Shown piece by piece: positions 26,229 through 35,283 of a DNA stretch of 64,000 nucleotides; the first letter of the stretch is position 1, and each line of letters begins with the position of its first letter. The translations under genes were made by a program, and so were the position numbers. The DNA lies in contig OW818662.1 in NCBI GenBank assembly GCA_942492915.1, positions 1,612,001 to 1,676,000 of the forward strand. The letters run 5' to 3'. The notes under the pieces were generated by a model, which was given only the letters and a program-made list of their open reading frames with translations, was not told where the DNA came from and did not search any database. This DNA comes from Turneriella sp942492915 (GTDB lineage Bacteria; Spirochaetota; Leptospiria; Turneriellales; Turneriellaceae).

Positions 26229-26938
26229 AGTGCGTGCTGATAATCACGGGTGACCCAAAAGATTTTGGCAACGGCCACGCTGTGCGCATGCGCCACCTCG
26301 CGCTCGAGCTGAAGCGCAGGCAAATTACTGCAGTGCACACCACCGCGCCACCCGGAGCGACTCTCGAAATGCCTGTTGATGTTGCGGTCTGCCTGCTTGA
26401 TCGCCGCGATACCGATTTTAATCCGATCAGCCAGGCCTCAGCTTTCACCCGCATTGCGATCGACAACCGCGGCAAAGCACGAACGGCAGCCGACCTGGCG
26501 ATCGACATTCTGCCGCACCTCGATATGACGGGCGTTAGCTACCGAAACTCCCTTGGCGATATTCTGCTCACGCCCGAGCTCAGCCGTTTTCCGCAGCAGA
26601 CCCACCTCGCCCGCATCCGACTGCACGAGTCGCGCCAGGCCGCAGAGGCGTATGCGGATTTTCTGCCGGTCTCGGGCACTCTTGCACCGAAAGCCTTCTT
26701 GCAACAGCTCATGGCAGCCAAACGACCCGCTGTCTATTTCGGCCAGACCCTCTTCGAGGCATTGTATGCCGGCAAAGATGTTCAGCTTTACCCGGTGAGT
26801 GAATACCATAGACAACTTTCTCAAGACCTCTGTGACCGTTTGTCGGCAGATGCGAATCTGCTTACAGCGCTCGACGGCTCGGGCCTGAAGCGCCTGGCCG
26901 ATTGCGTGCAGAGTGAGTTCAAAAAGCATCAGGATTGA
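26225..26938 (+). CDS. PseG/SpsG-like nucleotide-sugar enzyme, short form
   Basis: 237-residue protein whose N-terminus has the layout of PseG and SpsG: MKCVLIITGDPKDFGNGHAV, then RMRHLALELKRR, as in the GGHVMRCLTLA segment of PseG. PseG removes UDP from a 2,4-diacetamido sugar in pseudaminic acid synthesis. The C-terminal half is shortened (PseG is usually 280 or more residues) but keeps a PAVYFGQTLFEALYAG segment, like the donor-binding end of GT-B enzymes. Other pseudaminate genes are absent, so the sugar is unknown. Its start overlaps the barrel gene stop by four bases. Confidence 0.6.
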   Translation: MKCVLIITGDPKDFGNGHAVRMRHLALELKRRQITAVHTTAPPGATLEMPVDVAVCLLDRRDTDFNPISQASAFTRIAIDNRGKARTAADLAIDILPHLDMTGVSYRNSLGDILLTPELSRFPQQTHLARIRLHESRQAAEAYADFLPVSGTLAPKAFLQQLMAAKRPAVYFGQTLFEALYAGKDVQLYPVSEYHRQLSQDLCDRLSADANLLTALDGSGLKRLADCVQSEFKKHQD

Positions 26939-26940
26939 TC

Positions 26941-27972
26941 ATGAGATACATTTCAATAATCGCAGCGCTCGGCCTCTGCGCCACCCAAATTCCGGCAAAA
27001 AACGGAAATAAGACGATCACCATCAAAGCCGTGGGTGATATTGTGCCGGGTACGCTCTACCCCGAAAAGCGCGTTCCGGCAAACCCCTACGAAGACATCT
27101 TTTCACCTATTCAGAAGCAACTGGACGGCGCCGACATTCTTTTCGGCAATTTTGAAAGCACGCTGACCGACTACCCGCACACGAGCAAGAACACCAGCAG
27201 CAAACACGTCTTTGCCTTTCGCACTCCGCCAGCAACGGCGAAAGTTCTGAAACGTGCCGGCTTCGACGTGCTCAGCACCGCAAATAACCATTCGGGCGAT
27301 TTCGGCGCGCGGGGTTTTGACGACACCATGCAGAATCTCAAAGGGGCCGGCATTGTCGGCGTAGGCCGCAAGGGCCAGATCGCCTACACACAAGCGCAGG
27401 GGCACAAGATCGCCTTCATCGCATTCAGCTACTTTCGCAAACACAACTACATTATCGATCTGGACGAAATGCGCGCACTCGTCAAAAAGGCCCGTGCGAA
27501 TGCCGACATCGTCGTCATCTCATGCCACTGGGGCGGTGAGGGCGAAAAATTCTTACACACCAAAAAAGAGACTGAAATTTTCTTTGGGGAGAACCGGGGC
27601 AACCTACCCCTCTTCGCCCACGCGGCAATCGACGCGGGTGCCGATCTGATTCTCGGGCACGGGCCGCACGTGGTGCGCGCGCTCGAGCTCTATAAGAACC
27701 GGCTGATCGTCTATTCTCTCGGCAACTTTATCGGCTACGGCGCGCTCTCGTCGCGCGGCAAAACCGGGCTGACGCTCGTGCTCCAGATCGATATCGACAG
27801 CGAAGGCAAATTCGTCTCGGGAAAAATTACTCCGATGCACATGCCCGAAAAATCTCTGCCGCGCTATGATGCTTCGGGCAAGACTATCCGCCTGATGCGC
27901 GAACTAACCGAGGCGGATTTTCCGCGTAGCAAGATTACGATCGCCGACGACGGTTCAGTTCTGCCCCGTTGA
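26941..27972 (+). CDS. CapA-family (poly-gamma-glutamate synthesis type) metallophosphatase-like protein
   Basis: Exported protein of the CapA/PGA_cap family, which has a calcineurin-like fold and serves capsule or polyglutamate export in bacilli. A signal peptide (IIAALGLCATQIPA) is followed by IKAVGDIVPGT, ILFGNFESTLTD, LSTANNHSGDFG, DIVVISCHWGGEG, DLILGHGPHVVRALE and IVYSLGNFIGY, which cover the metal-binding positions. The length of 343 is normal. ATG 26941 is preferred; TTG 26935 is also in frame and overlaps the previous stop. No CapB or CapC is present. It closes the four-gene cassette. Confidence 0.88.
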   Translation: MRYISIIAALGLCATQIPAKNGNKTITIKAVGDIVPGTLYPEKRVPANPYEDIFSPIQKQLDGADILFGNFESTLTDYPHTSKNTSSKHVFAFRTPPATAKVLKRAGFDVLSTANNHSGDFGARGFDDTMQNLKGAGIVGVGRKGQIAYTQAQGHKIAFIAFSYFRKHNYIIDLDEMRALVKKARANADIVVISCHWGGEGEKFLHTKKETEIFFGENRGNLPLFAHAAIDAGADLILGHGPHVVRALELYKNRLIVYSLGNFIGYGALSSRGKTGLTLVLQIDIDSEGKFVSGKITPMHMPEKSLPRYDASGKTIRLMRELTEADFPRSKITIADDGSVLPR

Positions 27973-27973
27973 G

Positions 27974-27990
27974 GCGAGGCATAACCTCGC
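27974..27990. terminator. Compact hairpin between the convergent CapA and clpB genes
   Basis: GCGAGG (27974-27979) pairs with CCTCGC (27985-27990) around a five-base loop. It exactly fills the 18-base gap between the two stop codons. It could end transcription from both sides, but it lacks a good T tract, so the call is weak. Confidence 0.35.
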
Positions 27991-30567
27991 TTACTTAAAC
28001 TCTACCGTGTCGAGCTTGCGGTGGGCAACCAGCTTCTTGCCCTGCTCGGCCTTGCCCTCAAGCAACGTGGTCGCCAGCGGATTCAAGAGCAACGTTTCGA
28101 TCGCCCGTTTCATTGGCCTCGCCCCGTATTCTTCGTCAAACCCGTGTTCGATGATCAGTTTGCGTACGTCGGCGCCGACCTCGAGCTCGATACCCCGTTC
28201 GCGAATCTTGTTCACGACATTGTCGATCTGAATGCCAGCAATCAGTTCGAGATGCTTAGCGCCGAGCCGGTGAAACTGGATAATCGCATCGAGCCTGTTT
28301 AAGAACTCAGGCCTGAAAAATCCACGTACCGCGTCGAGCACCCGCACCTCTTGCTCTTCGCTGTTGAGACTCGAATTGGCAAGGTGCTCAGAACCCAGGT
28401 TCGAGGTCATGATCAGAATGGTGTTTCTGAAATTGACGAGCCGCCCTTTAGCGTCTGTCAGGCGGCCTTCGTCGAGAATCTGCAAGAACAGGTTAAACAC
28501 GTCAGGGTGAGCCTTTTCGATCTCGTCAAACAGTATCACACTGTAAGGGCGACGGCGTACCTTCTCGGTCAGTTGCCCGCCCTCGTCGTAGCCGACATAG
28601 CCCGGGGGCGAACCGATCAGTTTTGCGACCGAATGCTTTTCCATGTATTCGCTCATGTCGATGCGCACCATCGCTTTAGCGTCATCGAACAGGTATTCTG
28701 CGAGTGCCTTTGCAGTTTCGGTCTTGCCGACGCCAGTGGGCCCGAGAAAAAGAAAACTGCCGATGGGCTTATCTTCGTCCGCAATACCTGCGCGGTTGCG
28801 ACGAATCGCATGCGCGATGGCTTCGACCGCGTTCTCTTGCCCGACAACGCGCTCGTGCAGCACCTGCTCTATCTTCAACAGTTTGGTCTTCTCTGAGGTA
28901 AGCATCTTCGAAACGGGTATTCCCGTCCAGCGCGAGACAATCTCGGCGATATCTTCTTCTGTAACCTCTTCTTTCAGCAAACGCAGTTCGGGACTTTTGC
29001 CCCGCACCTGCTGTATCGCGGCTTCGAGCTTCTTCTGCAATTCAGGAATTTTGCCGTATCTGAGTTCTGCAACCTTGTTCAGATCACCACGGCGCTCTGC
29101 TGCGGCCTCTTCGGTTTTTACCTTTTCAATTTCGGCCTTGATTTCAGTGGAGAGACCGAGATCCTTTTTTTCCGTCTCGAACTTCACTTTCATTGCCTGA
29201 AACCCTTCTTTCAGCTCGCTCAGTTCTTTTCGTACTGCGCTCAGGCGCTCCATGCTGAGGCTGTCATTTTCGCGATTTAAGGCAGTCTCTTCGATCGTCA
29301 GCGCAATAATACGTCTGTTGAGATCGTCGAGTTCTTGCGGCATCGAATTGCGCTCAATTTTCAGTTTTGCGCAGGCCTCGTCGATAAGGTCGATAGCCTT
29401 ATCGGGCAGAAATCTGTCGGTGATATAACGATTCGACAGCGACGCTGCCGAGACGATCGCCGCGTCGGTAATACGAATACCATGGTGAACCTCGTAGCGG
29501 TCGCGCAAACCGCGCAGAATCGTTACAGCATCTTCTACAGTAGGTTCGTTAACGTAGACGCTTTGAAAGCGACGCTCGAGCGCCGAATCTTTTTCTATAT
29601 GCTTCTGGTATTCTTTGAGCGTGGTCGCGCCGATCAGGTGAATTTCTCCGCGGGCGAGCGCAGGCTTAAGCATGTTCGCCGCATCGAGAGATCCTTCGTT
29701 CGCACCCGCGCCGACTACCGTATGAATCTCATCGATAAAAAGTATCAACCGGTCTTGATTCGCGCGCACCTCGTCGAGCACGGCCTTCAGGCGCTCTTCA
29801 AATTCACCGCGGTATTTTGCGCCGGCAATCAGAGAGCCCATGTCGAGTGTGATGACGGTCTTGTCTTTGAGTATTTCAGGCACGTCACCGGTGACGATCC
29901 GCCCTGCGAGGCCTTCAACTATCGCCGTTTTGCCCGTTCCCGGCTCGCCGATGAGCAGCGGGTTATTCTTGTTTCGGCGCGAAAGTATCTGAATCGTGCG
30001 GCGAATTTCTTCGTCGCGGCCAATGACGGGGTCGAGCTTGCCACTTTTTGCCAGCTCGTTCAGGTTCTTGCCATATTTTTGCAGCGCGTTGAACTTCGCT
30101 TCAGGGTTGTCTGAATCGGCTTTCTGGCTGCCACGCAATTCTTTGAGCACACTCGCGAGCTTTGCCCGATCGAGACCGAGAGCAGTCAGTTCTTTTTTCA
30201 GAGCAAAGTTTCCGTTCGTATACGCCAGCAGAAGGTGCTCGAGCGACAGGTATTGGTCACCGAGGCCCGACATTTCTTTTTCGGCAAGCTGCATGAATTT
30301 GCGCGCATCGCCCGAGAGGTTCTGGCCCGGCTCGAAGTTGCCCTGCGCCCGTGGCAAGCGGGCGAGGTATGTATCAAAAAGCTGAGTCGCCTGTTCGGGT
30401 GCAATATTCAATCGATGCAATACCTGCACCGGTAGACCGTCGCCCTCGTTGAAGAGAGCCGCCATAAAGTGTTCTGGCGTGATATCCGCGTGACCGAGTT
30501 CCTGCGCCTTCGTGATGGCGCTCTGGTATACTGCCCGCGTCTTAATCGTCATATTCTCTGCTGCCAT
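27991..30567 (-). CDS. clpB: ATP-dependent disaggregase ClpB
   Basis: Hexameric AAA+ chaperone that pulls proteins out of aggregates together with DnaK. The 858 residues run in order: N-terminal Clp repeat domain (1-150), NBD1 with GEPGTGKTAIVEG, a coiled middle domain (about 400-520, the ClpB mark that separates it from ClpA and ClpC), NBD2 with GPTGVGKTETAKAL, and the small domain with GARPMKRAIE. ATG 30567 follows GAAGGAG and matches the usual MTI... region of ClpB. The frame extends to 30636 but would read through the CIRCE element. That CIRCE suggests HrcA control. Confidence 0.96.
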   Translation of the reverse strand: MAAENMTIKTRAVYQSAITKAQELGHADITPEHFMAALFNEGDGLPVQVLHRLNIAPEQATQLFDTYLARLPRAQGNFEPGQNLSGDARKFMQLAEKEMSGLGDQYLSLEHLLLAYTNGNFALKKELTALGLDRAKLASVLKELRGSQKADSDNPEAKFNALQKYGKNLNELAKSGKLDPVIGRDEEIRRTIQILSRRNKNNPLLIGEPGTGKTAIVEGLAGRIVTGDVPEILKDKTVITLDMGSLIAGAKYRGEFEERLKAVLDEVRANQDRLILFIDEIHTVVGAGANEGSLDAANMLKPALARGEIHLIGATTLKEYQKHIEKDSALERRFQSVYVNEPTVEDAVTILRGLRDRYEVHHGIRITDAAIVSAASLSNRYITDRFLPDKAIDLIDEACAKLKIERNSMPQELDDLNRRIIALTIEETALNRENDSLSMERLSAVRKELSELKEGFQAMKVKFETEKKDLGLSTEIKAEIEKVKTEEAAAERRGDLNKVAELRYGKIPELQKKLEAAIQQVRGKSPELRLLKEEVTEEDIAEIVSRWTGIPVSKMLTSEKTKLLKIEQVLHERVVGQENAVEAIAHAIRRNRAGIADEDKPIGSFLFLGPTGVGKTETAKALAEYLFDDAKAMVRIDMSEYMEKHSVAKLIGSPPGYVGYDEGGQLTEKVRRRPYSVILFDEIEKAHPDVFNLFLQILDEGRLTDAKGRLVNFRNTILIMTSNLGSEHLANSSLNSEEQEVRVLDAVRGFFRPEFLNRLDAIIQFHRLGAKHLELIAGIQIDNVVNKIRERGIELEVGADVRKLIIEHGFDEEYGARPMKRAIETLLLNPLATTLLEGKAEQGKKLVAHRKLDTVEFK

Positions 30568-30625
30568 AGTGCTCCTTCGGCGAGCGCGCCGTTTCGTTGT
30601 CCGGCTGCACTTGCCGGCGCGAGTG

Positions 30626-30652
30626 ATAGCACTCACGCCTTTATAGTGCTAA
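30626..30652 (-). promoter_or_regulatory. CIRCE operator (HrcA-binding) upstream of clpB
   Basis: On the clpB strand TTAGCACTA and GAGTGCTAT are separated by nine bases. Each arm matches the CIRCE consensus (TTAGCACTC-N9-GAGTGCTAA) at eight of nine positions, and the spacing is exact. It lies 59 bases upstream of the clpB ATG. A TATAAA within the spacer could be the -10 box, which would let HrcA block the polymerase directly. Confidence 0.85.
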
Positions 30653-30769
30653 TATAATTTCCAAAGACAACCTCGCCCTCTTTTTTTTATTTCAATAACT
30701 CAGGTGGATTTCAGAATGAACGGCTGTTTTTAGCCCCAATCGGCCGGTACCCCAGTTTACAACGAACTA

Positions 30770-31576
30770 TCAGAGATTCTGTTTGAGCCAGGCCGCATCG
30801 ATGCGGCGCGGAAAATAAAGGCCGTCTGTACCCAGGTGAGGGCTATATTTGCCCTGGACCTTGATTTCGAGGCACTCGACGCCTTTCCATAGCGCCAGAT
30901 TGCGGTAGAGTTGCTGTATTTGAAAACGTAAAGTCGGATAACTCACTCCAGAGCCAAAGTTTGCGTCGAAGTTGATCACTCCACACTTGCCCTGAACCGA
31001 CGCAGCGAGAATGCGCGGCTTGCGAATAAATGAGTCAATATAGTCTTTCTCTTGTTCGGCTGATGATGGCCCTTTGATGAGATCGTTCAAACGCGCCTTC
31101 AAATCGCCGCTACCCGAGACCCGGCGGGCGACTTCCCTGAGCACCGGCTGCCCATTGGCGTTCAAACGATAAAAGTAGAATTTTCCGGTCATCTCCGCTG
31201 CGGCGGGCTCTTCGCGACTCTCAACGAGCGTCGCCCCTGTATCTTCACTGAGCTCGGCCTTGAGGCCGCCCGGTTCGCTGACCATTGGCACCTCGTCTGA
31301 CGCCACGTTGCGCGAGATGCTCGATTTTTTATCACCGACCCTGGCTTCCGTACCGCTGGTACCGATCTTCTGCGTCAGCCAGTCCCGGGCAGTTTTTTTC
31401 CAACCCGATTCACTGCCGCCTGTGCGGCCTTGGATTTTCGTGGACTTTCGGGTCGTCGCAGGTTCGGTCAGCCGGTCGATTGCAAAAAAGCCCCAACCGA
31501 TGACGCCGAGAACAAAGAGAATCGTAACGAGATTCTGCCCGTCCCCTCCCGCTGGTTTTTTGCCGCTACGGCTCAC
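30770..31576 (-). CDS. GerMN-domain membrane-anchored protein
   Basis: 268 residues: a single membrane helix (about 16-34), a low-complexity charged linker, then a GerMN domain (about 150-255). The domain is marked by FYFYRLNANGQPVLREVAR, LKARLNDLIKGPSSAEQEK, GVINFDANFG and LRFQIQQLYRNLAL. The domain is named from spore germination protein GerM but is widespread in non-spore-formers, where its role is unclear. It probably projects into the periplasm. It is the last gene after rho and the small lipoprotein-like gene on this strand. Confidence 0.8.
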   Translation of the reverse strand: MSRSGKKPAGGDGQNLVTILFVLGVIGWGFFAIDRLTEPATTRKSTKIQGRTGGSESGWKKTARDWLTQKIGTSGTEARVGDKKSSISRNVASDEVPMVSEPGGLKAELSEDTGATLVESREEPAAAEMTGKFYFYRLNANGQPVLREVARRVSGSGDLKARLNDLIKGPSSAEQEKDYIDSFIRKPRILAASVQGKCGVINFDANFGSGVSYPTLRFQIQQLYRNLALWKGVECLEIKVQGKYSPHLGTDGLYFPRRIDAAWLKQNL

Positions 31577-31678
31577 ATATCAGTATCGGCATTTTGCAGC
31601 CTTACCCTTTACGCCTCGGCGTTAAAACCTGTGATAAGATCAGCTATCTTTGGCCAAAATGGCATGCCGAAGGCTGAT

Positions 31679-32134
31679 TTAGGCCGCGCGTTGCACGCGA
31701 TATATGAGATCGGGCAGGCGCAGACGATAAACACCCTCATATTTGTCGCCTGTTCTGACCTCAAATACGATACGGGTTTTAGACTCTATTAGGCCTGTAA
31801 AAAAACCACGCCACAGCTCACGATCCGCATCGCGCGCTTCGGCGGGTTTCACAAAGGGTAGAAAATCCTGATGCATACGGCGCGCGAATGCTTCGCGGTC
31901 ATAGCGTTCTTTGTAATCGAGGAGCGCCACAACCAGCTTTTCGCGGCACTCGGCGAGCCGCGATTCGCCTTCGCCGAGCACGCAGCGAATCTGAAACGTA
32001 TTCGGATCAAGAAAGCCGGTGCTCGCGTAGTTGCGCTCGACGTCACTGAGTACCGAATCGCGCGAAGGTGCGCAGAAGGTGGTCAGAGTAAGGGAGAAGA
32101 CGACAATGGGAAGAACAAATGAGGCCAACCGCAC
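31679..32134 (-). CDS. Small exported protein of unknown function
   Basis: No family recognised. From GTG 32134 it begins with a hydrophobic export signal (VRLASFVLPIVVFSLTLTTFC), whose cysteine might be lipidated although the lipobox is poor. The open frame extends to 32230, but that part is basic and would put the signal inside the protein. The mature part of about 130 residues is rich in Arg, Glu and aromatic residues and ends DLIYRVQRAA. It lies between rho and the GerMN gene in the same direction. The start is uncertain. Confidence 0.55.
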   Translation of the reverse strand: MRLASFVLPIVVFSLTLTTFCAPSRDSVLSDVERNYASTGFLDPNTFQIRCVLGEGESRLAECREKLVVALLDYKERYDREAFARRMHQDFLPFVKPAEARDADRELWRGFFTGLIESKTRIVFEVRTGDKYEGVYRLRLPDLIYRVQRAA

Positions 32135-32243
32135 TACGTGAGAAACGCAAGTCCCGCAAAAGCCTCGGCGTTCCCGGTGGGAAACGCCTGCTAAAGCGCT
32201 TCGCTGCTTTTGCCAGACGAGGAGTTGCATTTTTCGCGCATTG

Positions 32244-33707
32244 CTAACCGGTCTTCATACTATCCAGAAACGCCTTGTTGCTCTTGGTGCCGCGCATTTT
32301 TTCGAGCAGTAGTTCCATGCTTTCAACCGTTGAAAGCGGTGCGAAGACTTTGCGCAGAATCCAGATGCGGTTAACGTCTTCTTTGTCGAGCAGCAGCTCT
32401 TCGCGGCGCGTGCCCGACCGATTCATGTCGATCGCCGGGAAGGTTCGCTTCTCGACAAGCTTACGGTCGAGGTGTAGCTCCATATTGCCGGTACCTTTGA
32501 ATTCTTCAAAAATCACTTCGTCCATTTTACTGCCGGTATCAACCAGCGCTGTGGCGATAATCGTCAGCGAACCACCCTCTTCGATATTTCTCGCGGCGCC
32601 GAAGAAGCGTTTGGGTTTGTGCAGTGCATTTGAATCAACGCCACCCGAGAGCACCTTGCCCGATGAAGGAATCACCTGGTTATAAGCGCGGGCGAGCCTG
32701 GTGATCGAATCGAGCAAAATAACGACGTCACGTTTATGCTCCACAAGGCGCTTAGCCTTCTCAATCACCATCTCAGCTACCTGCACGTGGCGGTTTGCCG
32801 GTTCGTCAAACGTCGAAGCGATGACCTCGCCCTTGACGCTGCGCGCCATATCGGTGACTTCTTCGGGCCGTTCGTCAATCAAGAGCACCATGAGCGTCAC
32901 CTCTGGATGGTTCACAGAAATTGCGTTCGCAATATCTTGCATTAGCATCGTCTTGCCGGTGCGTGGCGGTGCAACAATCAGCCCACGCTGGCCCTTGCCG
33001 ATCGGTGAAACCAGATCAACCACGCGCATCGAAAGTTTTTCGCCGCCCGTTTCGAGTTTCAGCTGCGTTTCAGGGTAAAGAGGCGTCAGGTTATCAAAAT
33101 GCACGCGGCGCATCGCCTCGCCCGAAGGAACGCCGTTGATCGTATCGACGCGCAGAATTGCGAAAAATCGTTCGTTGTCACGCGGCATACGAATCTGGCC
33201 GTAAACCGTGTCACCCTTGCGCAAAGCAAACATGCGAATCTGCGCCGGTGAAACATAAATGTCATCGGGCCCCGCAAGGTAGTTGTAACTCGCTGACCGC
33301 AAGAAACCATATCCGTCGGGCATAACTTCAAGCACACCTTCTGCGTAGACCTGGCCCGAATTGTCCGATTGTTTTTGCAGGATAGAGAAAATGAGCGCTG
33401 GCTTTTTCAGGTCAGCCGGGTTTTCGACGCCGAGTGAAAGCGCCATCTCGACGAGTTCATTCATGTTCTTGTTCTTGAACTCGCTGATTTCCATCTTGCG
33501 CCCGTTCGGGTTCAAGACATTGGAAACGTGCGCGCCCTGGCGCGCAGCGGGTGCAGACTCGGTCGCAGGCGCCGGTGCAGTTTCTTCAGCATCGTCGGTC
33601 GCGTCGCCGTTGCCCGAAATATCTCTGCGCGGGCGCAGCTTAAATTTTACTTTCTCGTTGCCGTCTGCAACTGCTGTTTCTTCGTCTGGTGATTTCTTAC
33701 GGGCCAT
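32244..33707 (-). CDS. rho: Transcription termination factor Rho
   Basis: Hexameric RNA helicase that ends transcription. The 487 residues carry an acidic, Ala/Pro-rich N-terminal extension (1-70), the Rho N domain (NELVEMALSLGVENPADLKK), the RNA-binding cold-shock-like domain (DGYGFLRSASYNYLAGPDDI) and the RecA-like motor. The motor has Walker A in VAPPRTGKTMLMQDI, VLLIDERPEEVTDM, VVILLDSITRLARAYN and the R-loop region with GTGNMELHLDRK. AGAGGA lies before the ATG. The 170-base leader contains two inverted repeats (33782-33802 and 33844-33872), which may matter since rho is often autoregulated in its leader. Confidence 0.97.
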   Translation of the reverse strand: MARKKSPDEETAVADGNEKVKFKLRPRRDISGNGDATDDAEETAPAPATESAPAARQGAHVSNVLNPNGRKMEISEFKNKNMNELVEMALSLGVENPADLKKPALIFSILQKQSDNSGQVYAEGVLEVMPDGYGFLRSASYNYLAGPDDIYVSPAQIRMFALRKGDTVYGQIRMPRDNERFFAILRVDTINGVPSGEAMRRVHFDNLTPLYPETQLKLETGGEKLSMRVVDLVSPIGKGQRGLIVAPPRTGKTMLMQDIANAISVNHPEVTLMVLLIDERPEEVTDMARSVKGEVIASTFDEPANRHVQVAEMVIEKAKRLVEHKRDVVILLDSITRLARAYNQVIPSSGKVLSGGVDSNALHKPKRFFGAARNIEEGGSLTIIATALVDTGSKMDEVIFEEFKGTGNMELHLDRKLVEKRTFPAIDMNRSGTRREELLLDKEDVNRIWILRKVFAPLSTVESMELLLEKMRGTKSNKAFLDSMKTG

Positions 33708-33843
33708 TGTTCCTCTCTGGTCTTTTGTTCTGCTGTGTGAAATATCGCCGCAACGCGGCCTGTGAATAGGTTGTTAAAGGCTCAGGATCTATAGAGTCCT
33801 GAAAATTGAAACGGGGTTGATTAGGGTTGGGTTAGATCAAATC

Positions 33844-33872
33844 TGCCAGACCACAATTTCTGCGGTCTGGCA
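33844..33872 (-). terminator. Hairpin after the LysM lipoprotein gene
   Basis: Twelve-base stem: TGCCAGACCACA (33844-33855) against TGCGGTCTGGCA (33861-33872), with one G-T type pair and a five-base loop. It starts nine bases after the stop codon of the LysM gene. The sequence that follows on that strand (GATTTGATC) has only a short T run, so it is an imperfect terminator or a 3'-end stabiliser. Confidence 0.5.
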
Positions 33873-33880
33873 AGAGCTCC

Positions 33881-35239
33881 TTATTTTTTCTTCGGGGGTA
33901 TTTTGAAGACCTGGCCTGGGTAAATCAGGTCGGGGTTCTTGATTTTCGCTTTGTTTGCTCGGTAGATCTTCGGCCACAGGCGGGCATTGTTATAGATTTT
34001 CTTGTAACCTGCGATTTTCCACAGACAGTCGCGGTTTTCAGGAATATAACGGACCTTGTACGTTTTCCAGCCAGCGCCCATCTCTTCTTCGGTTTTTTCT
34101 TCAGTCGCTTCTTCTGAATTTTCTTCGGTAGTTTCTTCGCTACCGTTACGATTGGTAGCGTTTGCATCATTTTCCAGGCCCGCACGATCACGCGCCTGCG
34201 CGAGCAGCACTTCCGTTTCAGGCAGTGAATCGGTCAGAATCTTTGCGAGGCGGCTTGCCTCTTCAGACTGAGTAGCCGCTTCGCCGTATGCTTTGTTCTT
34301 ATTCGCTTCCCGTGCAGCGGCAAGCGCTTCTTTTGCAGCCGTTAGATTTTCATCCGCAGTTTTGAATGCCTGCTGCGCTTCTTCATTGCCTTCAAGCGCC
34401 TTTGCTGTCTTTTTGTCGCTCGCACGCGCCTTGAGATCGTTGAGTTTGCGCTCTGCAGCCTTCACATCTGCTTCAGCCTTTGCAAGCTTGCTGCGCGCTG
34501 CTTCTTTCTGCGACAGCGCGAGGGCCTCTTTTGAAGAAGCTTTAGCTAACTGGATTTTTTCGTAAGCAGATTTCAAGCGCTTGTTTTCCAGATCACCACG
34601 GGCGTGCCCCGCATCGTCTTTCGCTTTTTTGAGGGTATCGGGAGCGCTTTGGGCAGCGCCGGCGCGCTCTGCAGCGGCGATCGTCTCGTCGATCTCAGCC
34701 AGGTCGCGTTTCATAACTTCGATCTGCGCCTCTGAAGCGGTTAGCGCAGCCTTGGCTTTTTCACGCGATTCTTCAAAAAGATGGTATGAGCTCAGGTAGT
34801 CTTTAGATTCATAATACTTATCGCCCTGAACAAGGCTTGCCTTTGAAGCGCCGAGCTCTTCCGTCGCGAACTGTTCAGCGTTTGCCTCTTCTGCCGCGCG
34901 AATCGCAGCTTCGGCCTCTGAGCGCGTGTCTTGCGCGAGCTTGGGGGCTGACTCATCGTATGCTGCATCGGCAAGTTTTTTTGATTCGATTGCCTTCTCT
35001 TTAGCGTCGCTCATCTTGCCCTGCTCGACCAGGTTGTGCGCCTCAAGCAGTGCTTTTTGTGCACCCAGATAATTTTGTTCTGAGTACTTTGCGCTTTTTA
35101 CTGTTTCAGCGCGGGCAATCGCGACCTTTGCGATTCCCATTTCTTCCATCGGAATTGGATCGCCGCAGCCGACGACCACGGCGACACAGCTCAGCAGTAT
35201 CGCGCCGAAAATCTTATTGGTTTTTGCAGATAGGGTCAT
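33881..35239 (-). CDS. LysM lipoprotein with long helical repeat region
   Basis: 452-residue lipoprotein: the signal ends VVVGCGDPIP. A very long alpha-helical stretch follows (about 30-360), rich in Ala, Glu and Lys, with repeated AAxxAEEA-type heptads and TPR-like pairs (YLGAQKALLEAHNLVEQGK). An acidic Glu/Thr spacer leads to a C-terminal LysM domain (YIPENRDCLWKIAGYKKIY ... NPDLIYPGQVFKIP) that should bind peptidoglycan. It looks like a tether between outer membrane and cell wall, as known for other spirochaete lipoproteins. ATG 35239 is chosen because it follows CCGGAG and begins the signal. The STAS gene lies 44 bases upstream. Confidence 0.84.
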   Translation of the reverse strand: MTLSAKTNKIFGAILLSCVAVVVGCGDPIPMEEMGIAKVAIARAETVKSAKYSEQNYLGAQKALLEAHNLVEQGKMSDAKEKAIESKKLADAAYDESAPKLAQDTRSEAEAAIRAAEEANAEQFATEELGASKASLVQGDKYYESKDYLSSYHLFEESREKAKAALTASEAQIEVMKRDLAEIDETIAAAERAGAAQSAPDTLKKAKDDAGHARGDLENKRLKSAYEKIQLAKASSKEALALSQKEAARSKLAKAEADVKAAERKLNDLKARASDKKTAKALEGNEEAQQAFKTADENLTAAKEALAAAREANKNKAYGEAATQSEEASRLAKILTDSLPETEVLLAQARDRAGLENDANATNRNGSEETTEENSEEATEEKTEEEMGAGWKTYKVRYIPENRDCLWKIAGYKKIYNNARLWPKIYRANKAKIKNPDLIYPGQVFKIPPKKK

Positions 35240-35283
35240 TTTAACTCCGGAAAATCTTAATACTTCAGCCAACTACCGTCTGG

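Noticed and set aside
26225..26938. Complete pseudaminic-acid pathway gene (PseG) call
   Set aside because: Only the N-terminal pattern fits, the protein is short, and no other pse genes are near. It is left as PseG-like.
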